Of a stretch of DNA of 48,961 nucleotides, positions 42,476 to 48,961 are shown in pieces. Under the pieces are notes generated by a model. The model had not been told where the DNA came from and searched no databases. It saw nothing but the letters and a program-made list of their open reading frames with translations. The DNA lies in the NCBI GenBank assembly GCA_947650155.1, contig CANSUS010000026.1, forward strand, positions 1-48,961, in the 5' to 3' direction. The first letter of the stretch is position 1. Each line of letters begins with the position of its first letter. This DNA is from an uncultured Lachnospiraceae bacterium. GTDB taxonomy: Bacteria > Bacillota > Clostridia > Lachnospirales > Lachnospiraceae. Made by a program: the position numbers and the translations under genes.

Positions 42476-43935
42476 CTGATAACTGCCTTTCTCATATACA
42501 TAAAACTTTTATATAATCTTTCCTGCCTCAGATTCTTCTTCACCTTTCCTCCAAAGTTTACGATACTGCCTTCTGCCCATGCGCTATCATGCAGAGAATC
42601 TGACTTCAGATTCATTTTAATTAAGAATTTATTCAAAAAACGCTGTTTTTGCAGTTCGTCTTCGTCCCATCCGGCTGCCACTGGCTGTAACTGCTGCTCC
42701 AACATATCATCACAAAAAAGCAATTCGCCAAATGCCTCTGCCTCCAGCCGCGTCGGACTTCCCATCACAGGTTTTAACAATCTTTCCACAAAAATCCTCT
42801 GCTTTTTTCTTCTGTGCCTTTCCGGCACTGCTGCCCTGCTGTCAGGCATACTTCCCACATCTGTCATTTCCAGATATGCCTCCCCATAATTTAACAATAA
42901 CTCTGTAAACCGCTCCATTACTGCTGCATTCGGGTTCTTATTTTCCTTTTCCATTGCCGCATAAACCCAATCGCTTTTATCATTCTGCTCCGGATTCGGA
43001 GACCGTTTCAGTCCCTTTTGCTCTTTTCTTCCATACCCACAAATCATTCCTTCCGGCGAAGAAAAAACAGTTTCAAACAGACAGTTTGAAAACCTTATTT
43101 TTTTGAAAATTTCTTTCTCGTCAAAAAAAAATGCCTTGTACTGCCCCTTTTTCGTCCCTTTTGGTCTTTCATACATTCCAAAATAGTAACCCTGCAGCTG
43201 CATGCTTTTTGCAACCGCATGCTCCAATACTTTCTGTAAGCTGAACTGCAAAGTCCCTGTCCATCCGCTGTCCACAAGCGCATAGGGGATTTTCTGAAAC
43301 AATCCTTCCTGTTTGAAATAAGATATGGCAGTCTCATAGCAGTCTTTAGAATGTTTTTGTATCAAAGCAAATAATAGATCAATGCGGGATAATTCCGCCT
43401 TAAGCCTGCAAAGCTGTCTGCTGTTTAATACCGCTCTATAAGTTTCCTCGTATCCGGCAAGCTTTGCCACACAAAACGCTTCCGCTTCAGTAAGGCCTGC
43501 CCGCTTCATAATTGTTTCAAAGCTGATGCCGATTCCACCGGTACAAAGAGTGTCCAGTGCGGCTTTTTCGGAAAAATAATATTCTGCACTGCGAATGGCA
43601 AATCTTGATATCTTAAGGTATCTGATATCCAGTTGCAGGTTTCTTGCCTTTACCAGTTTTTTGGCCAGCCGGTACATCATATACCCGTCTCTGGAAAGAA
43701 AATAAAGTCTGGATTTCCCTGCTTTCAGCGCTTCTTCCAGTACCCATTCCACATACTCCGTCATGACAGGCGCCCACACATATAAAAATACCTCATCTCT
43801 CACATATTGGCTTTCTGTTCCGCATTTATCCAGCTGTTTCATGGAGCGGTCCGCCGCCTGCATATGCAAAGGGTTCCTCCGCAAACTGGCTCTGTAATAC
43901 TCCACCCTTTTCTGATATTCTTCCTGCTCTTTCAA
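42472..43935 (-). CDS. COG5610-like C-terminal-domain protein without the HAD domain
   Basis: The 487-residue protein shares motifs with the second half of the HAD protein at 25534-27678: RLYFLSRDGYMMYRLAKKL, then VDSGWTGTLQFSL, with similar spacing, but it lacks the HAD N-terminal half. It is soluble and has no signal peptide. The domain recurs in surface polysaccharide loci, where its job is not well defined; I infer a role in glycan polymer or glycerol/ribitol-phosphate handling. The start is TTG with GGAGGTG seven bases upstream, which makes the gene overlap the preceding GT2 gene by 110 bp. Its end overlaps the permease start. Confidence 0.72.
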   Translation of the reverse strand: MKEQEEYQKRVEYYRASLRRNPLHMQAADRSMKQLDKCGTESQYVRDEVFLYVWAPVMTEYVEWVLEEALKAGKSRLYFLSRDGYMMYRLAKKLVKARNLQLDIRYLKISRFAIRSAEYYFSEKAALDTLCTGGIGISFETIMKRAGLTEAEAFCVAKLAGYEETYRAVLNSRQLCRLKAELSRIDLLFALIQKHSKDCYETAISYFKQEGLFQKIPYALVDSGWTGTLQFSLQKVLEHAVAKSMQLQGYYFGMYERPKGTKKGQYKAFFFDEKEIFKKIRFSNCLFETVFSSPEGMICGYGRKEQKGLKRSPNPEQNDKSDWVYAAMEKENKNPNAAVMERFTELLLNYGEAYLEMTDVGSMPDSRAAVPERHRRKKQRIFVERLLKPVMGSPTRLEAEAFGELLFCDDMLEQQLQPVAAGWDEDELQKQRFLNKFLIKMNLKSDSLHDSAWAEGSIVNFGGKVKKNLRQERLYKSFMYMRKAVIR

Positions 43936-44812
43936 GGTTTCCCACCTCCGGCTGCATTCTCATGCTTCCCGCCAAATCATTTCCCGTTTCTATTCTCTTC
44001 CATCGAATTCCTTCCCAGCGTTTTACAAACTCCAATACTTTCGCCGGAATCAGACAGGCTGCAATCGGACGAAGCACATACACCCATCCGATGGGAAATA
44101 GAATCTTCATTTTTTTATAGTTTCTGTACCTGATTTTTGCTTCATTCAGACGAAACCTCACTTTTCGCTTTTTATAAGAATCCCTCGTCTCACGGTAACA
44201 AAAAAGCTTTTCCTGCAGATTATATCCCTGCTGTCCCTGTTCAGATAAATGCATAAAAATTTCAAAATCTTCACAACGAAGTGTTTCCTCTGATGCAAGG
44301 TATCCCGGATTTTCAGCAAAAAGCTCTGCTCTGAACATGACAGAAGGATGAATATACGGCGAATAATGAAAGTAATCGCTTCTTTGCGGAATCTCCGGCA
44401 TAGGCCTGCTTCCCCACACGCCGCTCTCGTCAAAGAGTTCCGCCCCCGTTCCACACCACCCGTATTCAGGATGGGTTTCTAAAAATACCACCTGCTTTTC
44501 AATACGCACCGGTTTGGAGATATCGTCTGCATCCATGCGCGCTATATATTTGCCTTTTGCAATCCTGATACATGCATTTAAACTGTACGCAAGTCCGTTG
44601 TTTTTTTCTTTTCCCGCCACAATAATTCTCTCATCCAGTTTGGTCAGCTTTTTCACTAACTTTGCAGCAGCCGGATCAGAACCGTCATCCCAGATAATAA
44701 ATTCAAGCGTTTTATAGGTCTGATTCAATATAGAGTTTACGGATTCCAGCAGCGTTTTTTCATCCCATTGGTTAAACACGCCCATAATCACAGATACAAG
44801 CGGCTGTTCCAT
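43826..44812 (-). CDS. Family 2 glycosyltransferase
   Basis: The protein (about 328 residues) has a GT-A domain: VSVIMGVFNQ at the N-terminus, IIWDDGSDP for the nucleotide, ARMDADDIS as the metal-binding DxD, and EDFEIFMHLS as the later acidic motif. It resembles EpsE/capsular glycosyltransferases. The ATG at 44812 has AGAGGA five bases upstream and is preferred to an ATG at 44857, which has no clear site; a GCGGAC/GTCCGC hairpin (44829-44846) lies between the two. The last 35 residues are unlike the family and arise where its frame runs over the start of the next gene. It adds a sugar to the surface glycan. Confidence 0.88.
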   Translation of the reverse strand: MEQPLVSVIMGVFNQWDEKTLLESVNSILNQTYKTLEFIIWDDGSDPAAAKLVKKLTKLDERIIVAGKEKNNGLAYSLNACIRIAKGKYIARMDADDISKPVRIEKQVVFLETHPEYGWCGTGAELFDESGVWGSRPMPEIPQRSDYFHYSPYIHPSVMFRAELFAENPGYLASEETLRCEDFEIFMHLSEQGQQGYNLQEKLFCYRETRDSYKKRKVRFRLNEAKIRYRNYKKMKILFPIGWVYVLRPIAACLIPAKVLEFVKRWEGIRWKRIETGNDLAGSMRMQPEVGNLERAGRISEKGGVLQSQFAEEPFAYAGGGPLHETAG

Positions 44813-44874
44813 TCTGTTCCTCTTTCCCGCGGACAAGAAAGTCCGCTCTTTTTTCATACCATCCCGATAAACAA

Positions 44875-46017
44875 TCAGGCATTTAAAGCTTTACGGTATA
44901 CGTCTCTCATTGTTTTTTCTACTTCTTCAATCGTAAATTTCATTGCGGACGGTCTGCAGTACTCTGCCATTTTTCCCAGCAGTTCTTTATCTGTGTACAG
45001 CCTGTCAATTGCCTGTGCAAATTCCGACACACTGTCCGCATGACAGATAAGGGCATTTTTTTCCTGTACCGCATATTCTCTTGTGCCCCGGTTATCAGAA
45101 ACGATAAGGGGGACACCGCACAACAGGGCTTCCACTGCTGCAACGCCAAATCCCTCTCTATAGGAAGGAAAGGCAAAGCAGTCAGCTGTCTGTAAAATTT
45201 CCTCCATATCCGTACGGAACCCCCAAAGTCTGACTCTTCCTTCCAGTCCTTTTTCCCGAATCAGTTTTCTCAAAACTTCCTCCGTACAGCCCTTTCCACA
45301 AATGCTGTAATAAATATCTGTCCGCGCCAATCTACTGATTGCCTCTATAATAACCTTTTGGTTTTTGTTATCATTTAACTCCGCCGCCGTTACAATATGA
45401 AAAGCTTCCTTCTGCACGCCCAGTTCCCCGCGCTTCACCTCGCTGCTTTCCCGTTTCGGCGCAAACCGGTCTTTATCAACTCCAACACTATGTATTTGAA
45501 ATACGGCGCCTCCTGCTTTCAAATGAAGCCGCTTTGCCCTTTTATAGTCCTCGCTGTTGATGGTCACAATGATATTTGTCATATGTGCCAAAAACCATTC
45601 AACAGGATAAAAAAGCAGCCAGTTTTTCCCTGGCGCACCCTTATAAAAATGAAATCCATGCGCCGTATAAATCACATACAGTTTCCTTCTGCATAGTCCG
45701 GCCGCAATCCGCCCTGCCACTCCACCCATTGGATTATGACAGTGTATAATATCAATTTCGTTTTCTCTGATAATGTGAAGCAATTGCCTGACTGCCCGCA
45801 GGTTTGTTCTAAATTGGAACGGACTTTTAGCAATATCAATCTGATGCAGGCGGATTCCTTCTTTTCTTAGATCCTGCGCATTAAAATTATAGACCGGATT
45901 TTTAAAATTGGATGCATAATGAATCTCACACCCTGCTTCATGCAATAGCTTCACATTATTCTTTTCAAACTGCGGCAGAAAGCCACTGATGGTCGTTATA
46001 ATCAAAACCTTTTTCAT
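44875..46017 (-). CDS. Family 4 glycosyltransferase
   Basis: The 380-residue protein has a GT-B fold: VLIITTISGFLPQFEKNNV at the start, IIHCHNPMGGVAGRIAA and YTAHGFHFYKG in the N-terminal domain, and in the C-terminal half VTAAELNDNKNQKVII and the donor-binding EX7E-type stretch PSYREGFGVAAVEAL. This is close to EpsD-like exopolysaccharide transferases. It probably adds an early sugar to the lipid-linked repeat unit on the inner membrane face. It is the first glycosyltransferase of the locus in transcription order and follows the surface-protein gene after 142 bp. Confidence 0.92.
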   Translation of the reverse strand: MKKVLIITTISGFLPQFEKNNVKLLHEAGCEIHYASNFKNPVYNFNAQDLRKEGIRLHQIDIAKSPFQFRTNLRAVRQLLHIIRENEIDIIHCHNPMGGVAGRIAAGLCRRKLYVIYTAHGFHFYKGAPGKNWLLFYPVEWFLAHMTNIIVTINSEDYKRAKRLHLKAGGAVFQIHSVGVDKDRFAPKRESSEVKRGELGVQKEAFHIVTAAELNDNKNQKVIIEAISRLARTDIYYSICGKGCTEEVLRKLIREKGLEGRVRLWGFRTDMEEILQTADCFAFPSYREGFGVAAVEALLCGVPLIVSDNRGTREYAVQEKNALICHADSVSEFAQAIDRLYTDKELLGKMAEYCRPSAMKFTIEEVEKTMRDVYRKALNA

Positions 46018-46068
46018 GAGTATTCATTGCATTCCTTTCCCGAATCCAATGTTTCAAACAATCGTCCG

Positions 46069-46087
46069 GGCGGAGCAAAGCCCCGCC
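46069..46087. other. Hairpin downstream of the SPQTG surface protein gene
   Basis: GGCGGAGC and GCCCCGCC pair (one G-T) around AAA, about 70 bp after the surface protein stop on the minus strand. There is no T-run, so it may attenuate rather than stop transcription into the glycosyltransferase genes. Confidence 0.4.
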
Positions 46088-46159
46088 AGACTTTTGCTTT
46101 CTAAATCCACCACATGATATTTAGAAAATAATAAGATCTTATTTTGTAATATTATGATT

Positions 46160-46840
46160 TCATGCAAAATATTTCTTCCCGCATACTGCCGTACCAACAA
46201 CGCCAACAATCAGAATCACCGCTGCCACAGGTATGGATGAACCTGTCTGTGGAGACAGCGAAACACCTGCTGCACTCAGTTTTACAACAGCAATCGGAGA
46301 CAAGCTCGCACTGGCAAATGTTACGGCGCCTTTTTCTACGCTTGAAGGAACAATGGTTTCCCACGTGCTTCCCGTATAATGAAGAACAACGACTGCGTCT
46401 CCTTTTGCAATATCTGAAAGATTCAAAGTTACAACATAGTTTCCATTCGCATCTTTAGCGGCACTTGACGCCTTAACCTCAATAACAGTAACGATTTTTG
46501 CTGTTACCTGACTGCCTGCATTTTTAGCTGAATCCGCAAGTGTCTTATTTCCGATTTTGGAAGCAATTGATGCAACGTCATTTAAAATGGAATTTTGAAC
46601 AGCCACTGCTGCTGCCTGAACGGTTGTATCGGATACTGCCGAAACCTGGTATCCCGTTGATACTGACGTCCCGCTCAAATAAGTACCCGGCGCTTCCGTA
46701 GCTGCTAAAACGGTGGATGCTTTCTGTGTCTTTACCGGCGCTTCTGTCGTCCCCACCGTCGGACTGGCTGCAAATGCAGTAACTGATCCCATTGCAAAAA
46801 CTGTCAATGCAGTGAACACTGCTAAAATTTTTCTCTTCAT
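46160..46840 (-). CDS. Small secreted surface protein with SPQTG sorting signal
   Basis: The 226-residue protein has a signal peptide (about 1-25, ending TAFAA), a Thr/Ala/Ser-rich N-terminal stretch, and a central domain with beta-type repeats (YVVTLNLSDIAKGDAVVVLHY). It ends in a cell-wall sorting signal: SPQTG at 196-200, hydrophobic segment about 203-220, then GKK. Class B sortases of Clostridia, such as that of C. difficile, recognise (S/P)PxTG-type motifs. A class B sortase gene lies two genes away, so this is its likely substrate, fixed to the wall. The function of the domain itself is unknown. Confidence 0.85.
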   Translation of the reverse strand: MKRKILAVFTALTVFAMGSVTAFAASPTVGTTEAPVKTQKASTVLAATEAPGTYLSGTSVSTGYQVSAVSDTTVQAAAVAVQNSILNDVASIASKIGNKTLADSAKNAGSQVTAKIVTVIEVKASSAAKDANGNYVVTLNLSDIAKGDAVVVLHYTGSTWETIVPSSVEKGAVTFASASLSPIAVVKLSAAGVSLSPQTGSSIPVAAVILIVGVVGTAVCGKKYFA

Positions 46841-46908
46841 GATTACTCCTCCTTCCTAATATATTCATGTGGTTATATCAAACCGAAGATGTGGTTCCCC
46901 GGAAGATA

Positions 46909-48000
46909 TCAATTGGTATTACTGCGGACAGGCTCGTAAAACAACTCTATAATCAGATCCTGCAATGCCTCATCGTCCACATAGAACTCTTCAAAATGAT
47001 TTCCCTGCACAACTTCTCCCGGCAGGGAATACATGTTATCTTTATCAAAATCGTACCCTATGTATTCCGTAGCCATATAGGTAAATGCATTTAAGTCAAT
47101 ATCCGTTACCATATATTTGCGTACTGTCTGATATAAATTAACGGCCACACGGATATCCGCTACGGCCTGGTTTTTGGCTTCTGATGCAAAGGTTGTCAAA
47201 TACTGCTTTTGTCTCTGTAACCGGAGCTCATTAGAATTAAAAACAGCTTCATTCCGAAGGCGGACATACCAGTATGCCTTTTCCCCATACAGCGTTACTG
47301 TTTCACCCTGATGCAGGTCCATATCGTATTCAGGATATACAATATCGTCCAATACCTCTACTGTAATACCGCCGACCACATCATTTAATTCCGGTATAGC
47401 ATCCATGCTGATCGCCGCATACGCATGAATGGGAAGCCCATGAAACATCCGGGATACCGCCTTAACCTGCCTTAAACAGCTCTCTTCTCCTCCATCCCCA
47501 TACCCGTGCTGAAGTGCGATCTGCTTCGTAAAAATTCCCTGATAATTGCCATTTTCGTCAAATACATCCACCTCTGCCATCGCATTTCTGTTAATCGCTA
47601 TCACATAAACATTTTTGTCATGCGGATTAATGAGCAGGAGAAATAATGCATCCGCCTGTCCGCCTGCATATTCACTTCCCTCTTCCGCTGTAAAACTTTG
47701 TCCGCCCACTTCGGTGACGGTTTCTTTATCAATTCCCATCACCAGTATCGTAATGAGATCTTCATTTAGAACATAGTCATCGCCATGATACAGAATCACA
47801 TTTCCTTCAAGTTCTCCTGCACTTTCACCAAGTTTCACATTTTCCGTCCCCGTAATGGTAACGGATAAAGAAGCCTTTCCAAGCATACGCATCACTGCAA
47901 CAATTCCTCCTGCAAGCAATACAACCGTGATGATTGTGATAACCGTAAGCGTACCAATTCCAAATTTCTTTTTTTCAACAACTGTTTTTTTATCTAACAT
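46909..48000 (-). CDS. LytR-CpsA-Psr (LCP) family glycopolymer transferase
   Basis: LCP enzymes transfer lipid-linked glycopolymers onto peptidoglycan outside the membrane. The 363-residue protein has one N-terminal transmembrane helix (about 15-40) and the LCP domain: TILVMGIDKE, GGQADALFLLLINPHDKNV with the catalytic-region Asp, AINRNAMAEVDV, HAYAAISMDAIPELND and VGGITVEV, then LRNEAVFNSNELRLQRQKQYL with the pyrophosphate-binding arginines. Its presence in this cluster suggests that the glycan made by the downstream genes is wall-linked. GGA lies about eight bases before the ATG. It starts eight bases after the sortase stop. Confidence 0.9.
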   Translation of the reverse strand: MLDKKTVVEKKKFGIGTLTVITIITVVLLAGGIVAVMRMLGKASLSVTITGTENVKLGESAGELEGNVILYHGDDYVLNEDLITILVMGIDKETVTEVGGQSFTAEEGSEYAGGQADALFLLLINPHDKNVYVIAINRNAMAEVDVFDENGNYQGIFTKQIALQHGYGDGGEESCLRQVKAVSRMFHGLPIHAYAAISMDAIPELNDVVGGITVEVLDDIVYPEYDMDLHQGETVTLYGEKAYWYVRLRNEAVFNSNELRLQRQKQYLTTFASEAKNQAVADIRVAVNLYQTVRKYMVTDIDLNAFTYMATEYIGYDFDKDNMYSLPGEVVQGNHFEEFYVDDEALQDLIIELFYEPVRSNTN

Positions 48001-48008
48001 AGCATTTC

Positions 48009-48902
48009 CTACTCTTTCGGATTCACTAACACGCCCGTTACCAGGAAACGTCTGGAAGAATCATGATCCGCTGTACAGGTAGACAAAGTAACAATCTTAT
48101 CTTCCGTCGTAACCGCAATGTCCTCCCTGACATTTGCAATCCGGTCCGCTGTACCGAATATTTGTTTCAGGTAATCCTCATACACGTATTCATTGGTGTA
48201 ATCATAATTATCCAGAAGATGAATCGCGCCAAACTCATAAGCTGCAAATATCTGATATACAAAAACATAATCTTCCGTATAAATAAAAATATAATGATCT
48301 TTTCCAAACAACTCTTTATCTTCAAAATTATGTAAACTAGAAAACATAGTTTTGTCTTTTAGATTGTGCCCGTAGATCACTGTATGAATATCCGAAAAAT
48401 CTTTACTGTTATAATTTTCCGTATAGATACAGCCTGGATACCCTTTTGTTCCGTCCATATTGTAATTTAAATAATATTTGTTGTCTGTCGGATGCTGCAG
48501 TACCGGATAATCTACGATTGTGTCCGGTATATAGATCCAGGCATAAATATCCGGGTTTTCCTGATGCAGTTTTTCCCAGTCCAGATCCTTCTGTGGTATC
48601 TCAATACCGGCTTCCTCTAATACATCTGTTTTGGCATCTTCTTCCCCTGCCCCATCTTCCGTATTTTCTTCCCACGTCTGTTTTTCCTTTGTATCTGGCA
48701 TGGACGGTTCTTCTGTCATATTACCTGCTTCGTGATTCACTTCTTCCTGTAAACTGCTAAACTGGTCATTCGATGTCTGACGCTCTATGTACTGTCTGAA
48801 TAATTTTCCTGCCGCCACGACGATAACCATTAAAAACAGCAAAAACAAAATAAACCATAATTTTGATTTTTCTTTTTTTCGATTCACTCTTTTCACATCC
48901 AA
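48009..48902 (-). CDS. srtB: Class B sortase
   Basis: The 297-residue protein has an N-terminal membrane anchor (about 14-32), an acidic linker (about 45-105) and a sortase domain with the catalytic His179 in VIYGHNL, Cys276 in TLSTCT and Arg285 in SSRRFLVTG. The spacing and the long insertion before Cys276 fit class B. It cleaves sorting signals and joins proteins to the cell wall; the SPQTG protein at 46160-46840 is the obvious local substrate. The start is uncertain: TTG at 48902, GTG at 48896 or GTG at 48887, none with a strong ribosome site. It appears to be the first gene of the envelope operon. Confidence 0.9.
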   Translation of the reverse strand: MDVKRVNRKKEKSKLWFILFLLFLMVIVVAAGKLFRQYIERQTSNDQFSSLQEEVNHEAGNMTEEPSMPDTKEKQTWEENTEDGAGEEDAKTDVLEEAGIEIPQKDLDWEKLHQENPDIYAWIYIPDTIVDYPVLQHPTDNKYYLNYNMDGTKGYPGCIYTENYNSKDFSDIHTVIYGHNLKDKTMFSSLHNFEDKELFGKDHYIFIYTEDYVFVYQIFAAYEFGAIHLLDNYDYTNEYVYEDYLKQIFGTADRIANVREDIAVTTEDKIVTLSTCTADHDSSRRFLVTGVLVNPKE

Positions 48903-48961
48903 TCTGCTGTTTTTGTTATGTAAACAATAATGACTTCGGGGATTTCTATAATCTGCGAAAA

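Noticed and set aside
46578-46868. Minus-strand frame overlapping the SPQTG protein start
   Set aside because: It is an out-of-frame reading of the signal peptide region; the SPQTG frame has the clear signal peptide and sorting signal.

Overview
The window looks like chromosome of a strictly anaerobic gut Firmicute, most likely Lachnospiraceae. The grounds are the phosphotransbutyrylase/butyrate kinase pair, a PanG-type pantothenate operon, oxygen-sensitive glycyl radical and radical SAM enzymes, a class B sortase with an SPQTG substrate, Gram-positive style Shine-Dalgarno sequences and SigA-like promoters. This placement is inferred from gene content, not from a marker gene. No rRNA, tRNA, CRISPR array or insertion sequence was seen.

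Positions 1-7580 hold a hexuronate (galacturonate) regulon. A LacI-family repressor and uxaC (+) diverge from uxaB-uxaA (-), followed by an orphan sugar-binding lipoprotein. Three near-identical palindromic operators (TGTAAGTGCTTACA or TGTAACCGCTTACA) lie in front of the three transcription units. The repressor appears to start at an ATA codon. Positions 7580-15330 hold an SGNH hydrolase, a MATE exporter divergent from an AraC regulator, ptb-buk (butyryl-CoA to butyrate with ATP gain), a sugar-phosphate isomerase-like protein, an unknown membrane protein, and an intergenic element that can fold into a three-way junction. Positions 15560-19200 hold an ECF sigma/anti-sigma pair, a secreted alpha/beta hydrolase and a YbaK-type deacylase.

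Positions 19218-22203 form a compact three-gene operon with its own strong promoter: a divergent nitrilase-fold protein, a winged-helix protein and an all-helical unknown. It looks like an accessory, possibly defence-type, cassette. Positions 22252-25476 are panG-panB-panC-panD, then come a HAD-type COG5610-like protein and dgt. Positions 29305-31373 hold an Rpn-type PD-(D/E)XK nuclease gene with a strong internal start, a stand-alone copy of that internal C-terminal product, and a SWIM zinc-finger gene between them.

Positions 31571-48902 (all - strand) are a large cell-envelope glycan locus. Reading with transcription: sortase B, LCP ligase, SPQTG surface protein, GT4, GT2, a COG5610-like protein, ABC permease, and an ABC ATPase fused to an extracellular cohesin-like domain. 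Then comes a visibly AT-rich block: a glycosyltransferase fused to a glycyl radical enzyme, its radical SAM activase, an iron-sulfur FrhB-like domain fused to a polysaccharide pyruvyl transferase, a second GT2 and a membrane protein. A short remnant of a lost gene marks the junction of the AT-rich block. I consider this block the best candidate for an undescribed system: radical chemistry built into glycan assembly. The nitrilase operon and the Rpn cluster are the next candidates.
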